From positions 2,356,001-2,420,000 of the forward strand of contig NZ_CP159835.1 of assembly GCF_047731265.1 (NCBI RefSeq): a DNA stretch of 64,000 nt, written 5' to 3'. Position 1 is the first letter of the stretch. Each line of letters opens with the position of its first letter. Position numbers and translations under genes: made by a program. Shown piece by piece: positions 28,533-38,931 of the stretch. This DNA is from Patiriisocius sp047731265 (lineage in GTDB: Bacteria > Bacteroidota > Bacteroidia > Flavobacteriales > Flavobacteriaceae). The notes below the pieces were generated by a model that was not told the DNA's origin, ran no database searches, and saw only the letters and a list, made by a program, of their open reading frames with translations.

Positions 28533-29870
28533 ATGAAAAACAAGACATTATTTTGGTTTATTACAACAAGTATTCTGCTTCTTAATTCAATTCAAATTTC
28601 AGCACAAATACTTTCTGAAAGAAATCGGGCAGATATGCGAGATGAAATTCTTGCAGATAGATTTAATAATTTATTGCCTGATTTAATGGACGATACAAAC
28701 ATAGATATGTGGCTTGTTATTGCACGCGAATACAACGAAGACCCAGTGATGAGAACGATGTTGCCGGCAAAATGGCTCAACGCGCGCCGCAGAACAATCC
28801 TTGTGTTTTATAGAAACAAAGCAAAGAATACAATCGAAAAACTAGCCGTGGCTCGCTACGATGTGGGTAAAAATATTACTTCGGCTTGGGATAAAGAAAA
28901 GCAACCAGACCAGTGGGCGCGATTGGTAGAGATAATTAAAGAACGAAATCCTGAAAAAATTGGAATTAATATTTCAAAACACTTCGGAATTGTAGATGGA
29001 TTGGTTAAAACAGATTACGACGAATTGATGGAAGCGCTTCCTGCGGAATTAGAAAGTAAAATTGTCTCTGCAGAAAAACTTGCCATTTCTTGGATTGAGA
29101 CTAGAACCGAAAAAGAAATGCAATTGTACAATCTGTTAGTTACTGTTACAAGTGCTATAATAGATGAAGCATTTTCTTCAAAAGTAATTAGCCCAGGCAC
29201 AACGACTACTGATGATGTGGTATGGTGGATGCGTCAAAAAGTGACAGATTTAGGCCTAGAAACTTGGTTTCATCCTACCATAGATGTGCAACGAGACAAT
29301 GAGGAATTAAAGAGTCATATCTATTCGTTTACAAAAGGCGAAAAAGAAAAAGTGATTATTCCGGGAGATTTAGTGCATTGCGATTTTGGCATTACCTACA
29401 TCACCTTAAATACAGATTGTCAAAGACACGCGTATGTTTTAAAGAAGGGCGAAACAGAGGTGCCAGAGTTTCTTAAAAGCGCTTTTGCAAAGGGGAATCG
29501 CGTTCAGGATATTTTTACGGGTAATTTTAAAGAAGGTAGAACTGGTAATGAGGTGCTGGCGATGTCTTTAGCACAGAGTAGAGAAGAGGGTATGCGACCT
29601 TCAATTTATACACATCCATTAGGAACCTATGGTCACAGTTCTGGGACTACTTTGGGGATGTGGGATTCTCAAGATGGAGTTCCCGTAACGGGCGATTATC
29701 CCTTGCATTATAATACAGTGTATGCTATTGAGTTAAATACAACCGTTGCGATTCCAGAATGGGAAAAAGACATTCGTATTATGCTAGAAGAAGCTGGCTA
29801 CTTTGGAAAAAAAGGCTTTAGATATGTAAATGGTAGACAGGAAGCAATTAAAGCTATTAACTGGAAATAG
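28533..29870 (+). CDS. M24 family metallopeptidase (Xaa-Pro aminopeptidase-like), exported
   Basis: The 445-residue protein has a signal peptide (ending QISAQ), a creatinase-type N-terminal domain (about 30-190) and a pita-bread catalytic domain. Probable metal ligands are the Asp residues in HCDFGITY and NTDCQRH, His in YGHSSG, and Glu residues in AIELNT and LEEAGYF. M24 enzymes remove N-terminal residues next to proline or split related amidino compounds; the substrate here is not known. The signal peptide puts it in the periplasm. It is a single gene. Confidence 0.87.
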   Translation: MKNKTLFWFITTSILLLNSIQISAQILSERNRADMRDEILADRFNNLLPDLMDDTNIDMWLVIAREYNEDPVMRTMLPAKWLNARRRTILVFYRNKAKNTIEKLAVARYDVGKNITSAWDKEKQPDQWARLVEIIKERNPEKIGINISKHFGIVDGLVKTDYDELMEALPAELESKIVSAEKLAISWIETRTEKEMQLYNLLVTVTSAIIDEAFSSKVISPGTTTTDDVVWWMRQKVTDLGLETWFHPTIDVQRDNEELKSHIYSFTKGEKEKVIIPGDLVHCDFGITYITLNTDCQRHAYVLKKGETEVPEFLKSAFAKGNRVQDIFTGNFKEGRTGNEVLAMSLAQSREEGMRPSIYTHPLGTYGHSSGTTLGMWDSQDGVPVTGDYPLHYNTVYAIELNTTVAIPEWEKDIRIMLEEAGYFGKKGFRYVNGRQEAIKAINWK

Positions 29871-30384
29871 TAAAGTATAATTGGAACCTAATTGGCAGCC
29901 ATTTTAAAATACTTCAACTAAGTATCGATCTGTATGGGTTTGTTATTTTGGATTTAATTGCGATTGAGTTTTATTTGCTTGATTATTTTGTGGCTTGGTT
30001 TAATGAAATTGCGGCTATATTCTGTTTAGAAATTAAACCATAACTGGTCGTGCTTAGTGCGGTAATGTGAATTCAATCCAATTCTATAGGATTCAAATCT
30101 ACTTAAGAGCCGCTAGGGTATAATTTTGAGTAATAGAAATAAAGTCCAACTAAGATTAATATTCCAATGGTTGGTAACAGCTAGATACTTTTTTATATTT
30201 CTTTAGTATTTTTTTAAATGTGCATCAAGAGTGTTATACCTGTTTTTGGCTATTCCTTTTCTTGATGTTTAAGACAGTTTAAATAAGCGTATTTGAAAAA
30301 CAATTTTTTTCAACAAGTTAAAAGACATATTTTTTTTGATAAAATATACATTTAATGCCAATCCTTTTGGTGTTTAAAATTGCG
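29871..30384. other. Gene-free AT-rich region
   Basis: 514 bp between convergent genes. I see no coding remnant, RNA gene or convincing terminator here. Confidence 0.5.
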
Positions 30385-30720
30385 CTATGATTTTATATAA
30401 ATCCAACCTTTTTTTCCAGATTCGAAAGTAGCTTTTATTCTTACATAATCAGATACTTCGTAGTCATCTGCTTTTTTAAGTTCTTGTAGCGATATTTTGT
30501 AAAGTGTTCCATTGATTTCATCTTTTTCGTCGTTTGTAGGTATTGCAATAGGATGAAATTCTTTTTCACTTTTTAAAAGAACTAAAGGATCTGTGATTTT
30601 TAGTTGTTCAATTTTGAAACTCTTGAGTCGCTCTTTAGTTCCATTCAATTTTCTTCCAAAAGATTCTATTTGTACTTTTTTGAGTTGCAGTGTTCCATAT
30701 GAAAATAGCAGTTCTTTCAT
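30385..30720 (-). CDS. Gamma-glutamylcyclotransferase (AIG2-like) family protein
   Basis: The 111-residue protein opens with LLFSYGTLQLKKVQ, containing the YGTL substrate-binding loop of the GGCT/AIG2 fold, followed by the expected beta-barrel strands (NGTLYKISLQELKKADDYE). The Glu in DDYE matches the position of the family's general acid/base. Members cleave gamma-glutamyl amines or act as GGACT; the exact substrate cannot be read from sequence. Confidence 0.8.
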   Translation of the reverse strand: MKELLFSYGTLQLKKVQIESFGRKLNGTKERLKSFKIEQLKITDPLVLLKSEKEFHPIAIPTNDEKDEINGTLYKISLQELKKADDYEVSDYVRIKATFESGKKGWIYIKS

Positions 30721-31007
30721 TTGCGGTTTTTTTCAATTTGCTAACCAATGTTTTCTTGTGTGGTTTTCTTGCTTAAGGGCTAAGATAGTAAAAAAGCCAA
30801 CTCTTTTGTTCAGCATTCAGGTTTTTTCGAAGGGTGTTTCAAATTTACAATCAGGCACCTATTTTATCTCTTTGGAGGCTTCGGTTGAGCGAGCTACATT
30901 CAAGTTTATAAAGCAATAATGAAATTGATAGCCAACTAATTTATCATTCATATTTTTTTTAAAGGGAATGGTTGAATGCTAAAAAAGTCGGAAAGAAAGA
31001 ACGCTCA

Positions 31008-31046
31008 ATAAAACGAAAAGCAACTTTTAATTGCTTTTCGTTTTAT
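31008..31046. terminator. Perfect 16-bp inverted repeat, bidirectional terminator candidate
   Basis: ATAAAACGAAAAGCAA and its exact reverse complement flank a 7-nt loop. The hairpin lies 93 bp after the minus-strand stop codon of the DUF885 gene (31139), so it probably ends that transcript. Confidence 0.65.
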
Positions 31047-31138
31047 CAGAATTATATAATAGTTTAACGCTTCACAATAGTGCCTATCTGCGATATTTTT
31101 TTGCGCTCCAAGCCTTACTTTTAATAAAACAATAAGAT

Positions 31139-32818
31139 TTAATCATTAATGATTTTCAAATGATTATTAGATCCAGTCATTTGCCAATGGCCTAAAGAAA
31201 TAGGGATGTTGCCAATACTATTTAAGGTGTCAAAAAAGGTTTTTAAATCAAAAGGTTTGCCTTGTAATTCTTGTATTCTGGCATAATCTGCTAAAGCATT
31301 TTCTAATAAATATTTACCAGTAATATAACTTGTTCCATATCCTGGTTGGCGCAAATACAAATGTTGCTCAAAAATGAGGAGCTCTTTTTCGGTTTTCATC
31401 CAACCACGAGGGGTGTATTCGCTATGAATACCTCCAGCTTCTTCCATGGTCATTTCATTGGCATGCGCATATAATGAGCCTAAGCCCCTTGCAGCGCGCT
31501 GGGCAATCATTGTATATACAATCTCTTTGGTTCTTGGACTATCATCGTACAAACCAGCCTGCATAAATAGCTCTTCAACTGCTGTGGCGGTCCCTTCATT
31601 TCTAGAGTCAAAAATGTTATATAATAAAGGGCCTTTTCTTATTTCACTTTTGTGTGGCTCATTATCCATGCGGGCTAATTCAAACCAATGGTAAAAATGC
31701 GAGTATAAGGGTCTGGGATCAAAATGCGCACCAATTGAGAAAAAGTTTCGTTTCTCCTTTGGTATATATTCGCCTAAATGCTCACGCAAAGCAGGTTCAA
31801 AATACGGTTTTACGGTAAGGATGTCTTGCTGGTCTAAAAAATCCATCAAGCTTTTGGCAGCTGCTTCAGCCATTTTATCATAAGCATCAGGGGAATCTGC
31901 AGCAACTAATTCTGGTAGGTTTCTATTTCGATGCTCTTCTAATTTTAACGAAGACCAAGCACGAGCTAGCTCACGTTTTAAAATCATAACTTCATCATCC
32001 CAAGTTAATGGTACCAAGTGCACATTCTGTAAATACCAAGTATAATTTTCTTTACCAATTCCTGAAGGACCGGTTTTTGATTCGGCTTCAGCCTGCAACC
32101 AAGAAACAAAATCATTCGTCGACACGATAGCCTCATCAATTACCGAAACTAATTCAGTATCCTCTTTAACGGTAACTTTGTTTTTGAGTTCAGTAAGCAC
32201 GACACTTTGATTTTGAATATCTCGAATACCAGTAACCCATAAATCCCGAGCATTTCCTGTTAAATTATTTTTTGCTTGGGCATTTAATGGCGCAATTATT
32301 TTTAGATCTGCCAGGATGTTACTTCTTTCTTCTTTGGATAGCGGAAATGTATAGGTCCATAGTTCAGTCGTTCCATGGTTTGTTGGACCTTCGTGAGCTG
32401 GCACATCGCTTCGGTACGTCCAAACCGATTTATAAAAAGCAGGATCACGAGCCCAAGGTTTTAAAACCCGATCGTTAAAATCATAGCCGTTCATTTCTGC
32501 CCATACGAGCATCCAATCCACTTTATTTTCTACTTGCCATTTTGTGGTGTCAATAGATTGTAATCGTGACTGTAATTCTTTAAACCTTGGCAAACGCTTT
32601 TTAAAATTTGCCGCGGTATAATCTGGAGCTCCATCAAGAAGCGATGGTTTTTCAAAGGTTCTCCATTCTTCAAATAATGCAACTAATGCTGCACAATCAT
32701 TTGTCGTAAAATTTGCTGTGTTAGTTTTTTTGATTTCTGGGGTTTCTTCTTTCTGGTTAGTTTGACAGCTAATAAGGAGCGTTACTAGAAGTGCGAGTAG
32801 GGTAGTCGTTAGTTTCAT
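31139..32818 (-). CDS. DUF885 family lipoprotein
   Basis: The 559-residue protein has a lipoprotein signal (LLVTLLISCQ, Cys at about residue 18). DUF885 is a large helical domain related to zinc peptidases. Recognisable parts are LDGAPDYTAANFKKR near the N-terminus, NEGTATAVEELFMQAGL (about 410) in place of the usual EGWALY region, and RQPGYGTSYITGKY (about 493). I do not find the HExxxGH zinc motif, so catalytic activity is doubtful or different. It is a single gene on the minus strand. Confidence 0.78.
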   Translation of the reverse strand: MKLTTTLLALLVTLLISCQTNQKEETPEIKKTNTANFTTNDCAALVALFEEWRTFEKPSLLDGAPDYTAANFKKRLPRFKELQSRLQSIDTTKWQVENKVDWMLVWAEMNGYDFNDRVLKPWARDPAFYKSVWTYRSDVPAHEGPTNHGTTELWTYTFPLSKEERSNILADLKIIAPLNAQAKNNLTGNARDLWVTGIRDIQNQSVVLTELKNKVTVKEDTELVSVIDEAIVSTNDFVSWLQAEAESKTGPSGIGKENYTWYLQNVHLVPLTWDDEVMILKRELARAWSSLKLEEHRNRNLPELVAADSPDAYDKMAEAAAKSLMDFLDQQDILTVKPYFEPALREHLGEYIPKEKRNFFSIGAHFDPRPLYSHFYHWFELARMDNEPHKSEIRKGPLLYNIFDSRNEGTATAVEELFMQAGLYDDSPRTKEIVYTMIAQRAARGLGSLYAHANEMTMEEAGGIHSEYTPRGWMKTEKELLIFEQHLYLRQPGYGTSYITGKYLLENALADYARIQELQGKPFDLKTFFDTLNSIGNIPISLGHWQMTGSNNHLKIIND

Positions 32819-32984
32819 TTTGCGGAGATTTTTTTTGAAAGTATTTTGCTTGTTGAATCTTTTTTATTGAAGGAATCAATTGGTTTTGTTTAGACGTTAT
32901 GATCTAACGTTTAGAGTGCTAACTTATTTAATTTTTAGCAAGCACTATATAAATTAAAATACAAAAGTGTATAATTTTCGATAG

Positions 32985-33330
32985 TTATAAATTGTTTTTA
33001 TGTTTTAATTGATCTATTAATAATCGTGCTGCTGGTGTGTTTTGAAATTCAAGTTCTTCAATCATTCTTGCTGAGGTTTCTTTAGATATTATTTCTTCTA
33101 CTTCTTGTTTTTGAGAAAAGTCATACCCTACAGATTCAAACAAACCGTCTGATTACTTATTTCTAACACAATTTATAACTAGATGTACACGATTGGTTTG
33201 ACCTTCATTTTTTTTACACTATGAGGCAGATTTACATTTGTGTGCCAACCTTCTCCTGGGCTCATAAATAGGTTTTTATTGTTCAAAGTAAAGCAAACTT
33301 GATCATTAGTTATTATAGGAATGATGCATT
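32985..33330 (-). pseudogene. Relic of an aspartyl/asparaginyl beta-hydroxylase
   Basis: Reading the minus strand from about 33330 gives IIPIITNDQVCFTLNNKN, then LFMSPGEGWHTNVNLPHSV, the Fe(II)/2-oxoglutarate hydroxylase core. After a one-base loss in an A-tract (33208-33215) it continues as NRVHLVINCVRNK, meets an in-frame stop, and goes on to SDGLFESVGYDFSQKQ and the end at 32985. The 5' half is missing. This is a clear gene ruin. Confidence 0.75.
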
Positions 33331-33767
33331 CTTAGGAGCATAATATTTCATTGGTTAAACTTTATTGTTTAATCACGTTTATTTTAGTCAGTTTATATGC
33401 TGTTAAAAAATAGCGCTGGTTTATACTTATGCGATTTTGCTTTAACGCGTTTCTTTAATTTGCAACAAATATTTTTAAATAAAAAAAGAGGATACCTATA
33501 GCTTGTTTTAGAACAGCGTTCTTGTCCTTGTTCGATTTCGTTCCTAATTTAGCAAATAAAAACCGAATAGGAAGCCTATGATTTTCTATTACTGCCAGAA
33601 TCGTTAAATAGACTAAGTAAAAAAATGAAATCCAGCCAAAAGAAAAATAAATCTACAAAAACAGGCGCTTTTCGCCCTTATTAACTATTCGCTACTATGG
33701 CGAAATAGGCCAGCATATATGGTAGGGCTTTCTGAGTTACACAGATGCACGAAACAAGCTATAACCT
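33331..33767. other. Gene-free region, possibly further debris
   Basis: No open reading frame or recognisable remnant. A tract near 33670-33710 contains short inverted words around GGCGAAA/TTTCGCC but no defined element. Confidence 0.4.
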
Positions 33768-34811
33768 TTAACGGGTTTTTATTATTTTTTTTAATATTTC
33801 ATTTGCAGAATATACTGCGCCGTCCATATATCCAGGAAATTCTGAAGATGATTCAGCGCTGGAAATAAACAATTTGTCATCAAAAAAAGAGGTGCTATAA
33901 ATAGGGTTTCCATTATTTTGATGTGGAAAAAGCAAAGTGTCAGATGATTCAAAGGTATTTTCTTCTTTGCTCCACACGCATTCCTCATAATTAATAAATC
34001 CTTCCGCTTTCTTCCCAAAAACTTGTGTTATTTGATTAATTACAAGAGCGCGCCTTTCTTTATAAGTAACATTCTTAAAGGATGAATTTATAAATCCACA
34101 AAGCGCGTATTTTGACTTGTTGTGATTACAATGATCATATAATTCAGTAATAGGGCCTGCATTACTGAATAAAGTTCTAGGGATATTGTCTTGTTCCCAA
34201 AAAGGGTGGTTATAAGTTAAGGCAATCTTTATGGAGTCTTCCATCCAAGTATGCGTTTGTTTGGCAATATTCATTAAATCACTTGGTAAAAGAGGCTCAA
34301 ATCTAATTTTTTTCGCCCACAATTTAGGAGGAATGGCTAAAACAACCATATCGCCTTCAAAGACTTCTTTCGCAATTACTTGAACCCAATTATTATGGAA
34401 GTTAATGCCTGTTACGGAATGATTAAGTAGGACATCGTTTTTATCTAATTTTTGAAATAAGGTATTTATAAGATTGGACGTGCCTCCGGAAATTCTGAAA
34501 CTAGGCGACTGACTAGGGATTTGTATTGTTTGTAATGGAGAATTTGCATAGGGTTGATGGAATACACTGCGATCCATATATTGTTCAAAGTGATCAATTC
34601 CTAATTCTTCCAGGAGTGTTATAAGATGTGAATGTTGGTTAGTGAACCAAGTTGCGCCCATTTCAATAGGCGTATTGTTTGTTCCATAAAGCGTATTAAT
34701 TCTTCCACCAATTCTATTTCTTGCTTCTAGAATCTTAAACGGGATGCCTTCTTTTTTCAAGCGGTAACCAGTTAAAAGCCCCGATAAGCCTGCTCCAATT
34801 ATTACTATCAT
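33768..34811 (-). CDS. FAD-dependent amine oxidase
   Basis: This 347-residue flavoprotein opens with the Rossmann FAD motif IVIIGAGLSGLLTGYRL and the downstream RNRIGGRINTL (about residues 36-46), both diagnostic of the flavin amine oxidase/protoporphyrinogen oxidase family. It ends with FISSAESSSEFPGYMDGAVYS, the C-terminal FAD contact. It lacks a signal peptide and is shorter than typical monoamine oxidases (~450), so the substrate domain is compact. The substrate is unknown. Confidence 0.87.
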   Translation of the reverse strand: MIVIIGAGLSGLLTGYRLKKEGIPFKILEARNRIGGRINTLYGTNNTPIEMGATWFTNQHSHLITLLEELGIDHFEQYMDRSVFHQPYANSPLQTIQIPSQSPSFRISGGTSNLINTLFQKLDKNDVLLNHSVTGINFHNNWVQVIAKEVFEGDMVVLAIPPKLWAKKIRFEPLLPSDLMNIAKQTHTWMEDSIKIALTYNHPFWEQDNIPRTLFSNAGPITELYDHCNHNKSKYALCGFINSSFKNVTYKERRALVINQITQVFGKKAEGFINYEECVWSKEENTFESSDTLLFPHQNNGNPIYSTSFFDDKLFISSAESSSEFPGYMDGAVYSANEILKKIIKTR

Positions 34812-34936
34812 ATGGTAAAAATACTGAAGTGAATATTAAACTGCCTCCACATCAGTCATTAATGTTTTTTAGGGTTTTATTTCCTGAATAGGGCAATAGT
34901 TAATTGGTTAGGAATTCGTGATAAGGTGTATGTGCG

Positions 34937-35479
34937 TTATTGAAACAAAACATATCTAGGAGGAACCAGTCCATTTAGTCTTATATAAACAAGCATTTGT
35001 CCTCTGTGATGTGTTATGTGGTCGGCAAGTAATAAGAAAATTTGTCGCTTTGTCCTATTCAATCCGAAATAGTCTAGCGCGTCATCAAATCGAGTGGTAT
35101 CAAATTGTTGTATTAATTTTATGGTTTCATCAAATGTCTTATTAATTGTAGCAATCATTTGTTCTTTAGATGTATTGGCGACCTTAAAAATTGTGTCAGT
35201 TTTCCAATCTTTAGATTCTCGTCCACCTAACAATGATTGACTATGCCAATCTATCGCATATCCTATGTGCATTAAGTTTTCGGCAAAGGTCATAGAGTCT
35301 GGTGATGCTCTAAAGCCATATTTGTCCTCAGGCATCATTTCTGCGACAACAATTAAATATTTTCTTGAATTTTCTAATCGCTCTAAATATTCCTTAATAA
35401 AAGGATCCTGTTGCGCAAGCAGGGGTAATGTAACCGAACTAAATAGCGCAAGGGTCGTTAGGATAAGTATGCGTTTCAT
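34937..35479 (-). CDS. DinB family protein, exported
   Basis: The 180-residue four-helix DinB/YfiT-like protein has a signal peptide (ending LPLLAQ). The metal-binding histidines of the fold are present: His in MHIGYAIDWHSQS (about residue 72) and HITHHRGQ near the C-terminus. DinB proteins are putative metal-dependent thiol transferases; the substrate is unknown. The leader peptide places it in the periplasm. Confidence 0.85.
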   Translation of the reverse strand: MKRILILTTLALFSSVTLPLLAQQDPFIKEYLERLENSRKYLIVVAEMMPEDKYGFRASPDSMTFAENLMHIGYAIDWHSQSLLGGRESKDWKTDTIFKVANTSKEQMIATINKTFDETIKLIQQFDTTRFDDALDYFGLNRTKRQIFLLLADHITHHRGQMLVYIRLNGLVPPRYVLFQ

Positions 35480-35671
35480 GATATTTAAATTACGTTTTTT
35501 CTTTTTAGAGTATTTTCCTCAATAGATGGTAATGTGTGGTTACTTGTTTTCACTACAATTCTTTGATAGCCCCAATTTTTATTATAAGTATAGTGACTTA
35601 TTTTTCCTGAAATTGAGGAATTATTTATGACCTAATGTTTCTTAAATTCTAACCATAAAAATGATTAGAAT

Positions 35672-36817
35672 TTAATTTTTTTCATCGTATCCTAGCATCT
35701 CAAAGAGTTCTGGTGATTGCTTCAAATAGCGATCTTTATTTGTTTCCATGAACCAAGCCTTAGAAATTTTTTCATTGTTATAAAGACGTCCGTCTTTCCA
35801 CTCCGAAATACCATCAATTGCAGTGCGACTCCAATCTTCATTTATAAAGCTAATGGCTTTGATATTCTTATTATACGCGAAAGTGAAAAAATTGACAAAC
35901 CACTTATTCCAGGCATCAATATTGTCCTTTTCAATACCAAAGATCGGGTTAGACTCTGCAATTATTATTGGTTTTTTGCATTGTTTAGCAAATTTCAGAA
36001 CGGTATTACAATATGTACCAAAGTCATCACCGCCATACGCATGGCCAAATACTGAGATGCCAACCCAGTCTACATAATCATCACCAGGATACCAATTTGA
36101 CAACGGATAATCTTTGTATGTCTTGCTGGCGTATGAATGCCAAACGAATGCGATATTTTCTGCGCCTTCAGCTCGAATTAGGTCAACAATTCTTCGATAT
36201 GCTTTTACGTACTCTTTGGGTTCCAATTCATTATGAATTCCATCAAACTCATAACCAATTCTTAAGTAGATTGGTCTGTTAGTGGTTTTCGCCCAAGCTG
36301 CGTATTGCTTGACTACCTTATCGTAATCTCCTTTTCTAGCTTTTTTCGCTACATCCCATTTACCTACCATCCACATAGCACTTTGCACAACAGTATTTGG
36401 AAAGCTATCAATCAGCATTTGGTGATTTTGTGTACCCCCAGTTTTATTTTTATAAGATTCAGTAATAGCTTTAAATTCTGGAATTCCCCAATAAGCTGAC
36501 CAGCCACTTGGTTTCTTTTCATCTGGGAAATGGTTTAAATACTCATTGATACTTTCCACGGTTTGTCCCATAATCAGCAACGTTTTTCCGTTAGGGGGTA
36601 CAAATTTTGTCTTTTCATATTTGTACACATATTCAGGATTAACCTGAGTTTTAATCTCAGACAGCATTTCTGCTATGGTTGGATTGGATTTTACTTCTAC
36701 TAACTCCTTTTTTTCTTGTGCAAATAGAAATTGCCTTATTGGATTTATCAAGGCAGCCACAAATAAAACAATCCTAAACTGTTTGATTATTTTAGTGACG
36801 TTTAAATTTTGAAGCAT
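35672..36817 (-). CDS. Glycoside hydrolase family 26-like (putative beta-mannanase), exported
   Basis: This (beta/alpha)8 hydrolase has the GH26-style acid/base Glu in YLRIGYEFDGI (about residue 205) and a nucleophile Glu in KPIIIAESNP (about 290). Aromatic residues in YVDWVGISVFGHAYGG fit a glycan cleft. The N-terminus is a signal peptide (ALINPIRQFLFAQ). An upstream ATG at 36850 would add 11 residues and a long n-region, so I chose 36817. Mannan or another beta-glycan is the likely substrate; no polysaccharide-utilisation genes adjoin. Confidence 0.75.
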   Translation of the reverse strand: MLQNLNVTKIIKQFRIVLFVAALINPIRQFLFAQEKKELVEVKSNPTIAEMLSEIKTQVNPEYVYKYEKTKFVPPNGKTLLIMGQTVESINEYLNHFPDEKKPSGWSAYWGIPEFKAITESYKNKTGGTQNHQMLIDSFPNTVVQSAMWMVGKWDVAKKARKGDYDKVVKQYAAWAKTTNRPIYLRIGYEFDGIHNELEPKEYVKAYRRIVDLIRAEGAENIAFVWHSYASKTYKDYPLSNWYPGDDYVDWVGISVFGHAYGGDDFGTYCNTVLKFAKQCKKPIIIAESNPIFGIEKDNIDAWNKWFVNFFTFAYNKNIKAISFINEDWSRTAIDGISEWKDGRLYNNEKISKAWFMETNKDRYLKQSPELFEMLGYDEKN

Positions 36818-37078
36818 TTCGCAGTTGTATAATTTGACTTGTCTTTCCATTTTTACATTTTGAAAATTTCACAATTGGGGGTAACGGTTTCGATATGCAA
36901 AGTAGGCTAGGTGAGTGCCTATTCAGTCATAATTGTTGTGTGTGTTCCGCATGAGCAGAATTTGTTTAATAAAGACTAAAAGTATGAAATTATGCATTGG
37001 TATTTAGGTCACAAAAGAACAAATTTTTTCTAGATGTAAGGTAGCCTTTGAGTAAGTGGAGCAATTATTATTTATAGT

Positions 37079-37925
37079 ATGATTAAAGAACTATTGTAAA
37101 AAGAAAATCTAGAACAAGCGTACAGGAAAGGATACGCTAACAAAGGTTCTTGCGGTGCAGAAGGCAATACGTTCTATGACTTGCCCACTACCCTAAAACA
37201 AGAGCGGAACACATATTTCTCCCGTAAGGGTGTTCCAACAAGCTGCACAACAAGTGCTGGAGCCTATTTTTGAGAGAGACGTCCAAAGCAACAGCTTCCG
37301 TTTTCGCCTTAAGCGCATTGAAAATCAAGCGCTTACAGAGTATCTGGTATATATTAATGAGGGTAATCAACACATTGTATATATTGATTTAAAGTCATTT
37401 TTTGACGAGGTCGACCACGATATATTACTGTCATTTATTTACAAGAAGGTTAGATGTGTTTATATGATGAAGTTAATACTACAGTTTCTCAGAGCCTCTA
37501 TTCAAACCAAGCTTAAAAGCTTGATGACTGGTTACGCAATCGTTTGTATTACTGCATATGGCATCATTGGAAGAAGCCAGAGCGTAAGAGGAATAACCTC
37601 ATACAGTTAGGTATAAAACCAGACCAAGCCTATGTGTGGAGTCGAACCAATATGGGAGGATGGGCAGTAGCAAAAAGCCCTATATTAATCACAACAGTGA
37701 CAATAGCCAGAAGCAAGCAATGTGGTTATTTAAGTATGCGGGAATACTATAAGCGATCATATCATTCTTGAACCGCCGCATACGTTCCTGAGTGGTATTG
37801 CTAGTAGCAATAGCGGTTAAAGGACCAAGGTAATTGCGTATAGCCTGTCCCGTAGTTATTACGGGATGCGTTGGTGTGAGAGGCGCACTGCATCAATTAT
37901 AGGTGGAGCCGTCTTCTCGATTGTG
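37079..37925 (+). mobile_element. Decayed group II intron with reverse-transcriptase/maturase remnants
   Basis: A start at 37079 reads MIKELL, a stop, then KENLEQAYRKGYANKG, the usual N-terminus of group II intron proteins. In another frame VYIDLKSFFDEVDHDILLSF (RT domain) follows near 37377-37436. After a large internal deletion, a maturase-like piece gives WHHWKKPERKRNNLIQLGIK and SRTNMGGWAVAKSPIL (37550-37690). Downstream, GAACCGCCGCATACG and GGTGTGAGAGGCG resemble the intron 3' end (domains V/VI and flanks). Stops and deletions make it inactive. Confidence 0.8.
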
Positions 37926-37957
37926 TGGCGTTATTTTTTTTTCGGATTATTTGTCAA

Positions 37958-38681
37958 TTAATTTTCTACATTATTTGTCTCAATTTTTTTTAATTCTTTA
38001 ATTAAATCCTCCGCTTTTCTTGATGGTAAATTATAGTCTTCTAAAGAACGACCCATGATTATTTTGACAGTCAAAATTTTATTGATAAATATGCCTTTTG
38101 TCGCTTGGTCATTTAATTTAATATAAGGATTGTGTGTAATTGGTTTATTGAAACGAAGGTAGCCTGTTACTTCAAAATTTACAATTGTATTTGCAAAAGG
38201 AACTACCTCCCATGCTGCTATTTCTATTAGTTCATCTCGAAAAATGGTTTTCTTTACTTGATTGTCATATTCATTCATTTTATTCACTAAACCTTGATTC
38301 AAGAACCTTAAATAGTCGGTTGATTTCAGTTATGAATAATTGCCATCTGTTGGTTCAAAAGGAAAAGCCGTAAAAGTTGTCGACATTCCTTTGGTAAATG
38401 TATTATTGAGATAAAATTTATAATTGTTTCCTCTTTTTTGGCATTAAAGTTCATGGCATTATTTAAGGATGCTGTATCCTTAACCAAATCTGCAAGTAAG
38501 GATTCAGCTAATATTGTGGCATTTTTTTCTCGTTGTTATTTTCATTCCAGTTATTAATAGCCAAAGCAATTAAAATCCCAAGAACAACAAGTATTATTTC
38601 GCCAATTGCATAAATCAGATATTTGCTGAACTTGTTTTCAGTCAGCATTTTTTGTCTAATTTTTCTAAGAAATTTCACCAT
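37958..38681 (-). pseudogene. Frameshifted DUF6090-type membrane protein
   Basis: The start (ATG at 38681) gives VKFLRKIRQKMLTENK and the typical membrane anchor IGEIILVVLGILIALAINNW. The frame breaks in an A-rich tract near 38520, continues as ILAESLLADLVKDTASLNN in another phase, breaks again near 38430, and ends as a 114-residue open frame (37958-38302). DUF6090 proteins are common single-span proteins of unknown role in Flavobacteriia. Confidence 0.75.
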
Positions 38682-38931
38682 TGGTTTATTTAGTTTCTTT
38701 TACACAGACTATTGTTATTGGATATGAATAATTGCGGGAGTTAAAAGCTAATTTAATAAATATTTACTAACTGGATGTGCAAAGTATTTTTACAATGTAT
38801 TGGTGGTGTTTACAAAAATATTTAATCTAATAAATGTAAAAATTACTCACATATATTTGAAATATGGATAAAAGTGAGGAAAAGAAAAAAATGGTTACTA
38901 CTGGCACTAATCCTGTTCATTTTCAAATTGC

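Noticed and set aside
37079..37771. Reverse-transcriptase fragment considered as the DGR reverse transcriptase
   Set aside because: Its N-terminus and maturase C-terminus match group II intron proteins, it is broken in several places, and no template repeat is beside it.
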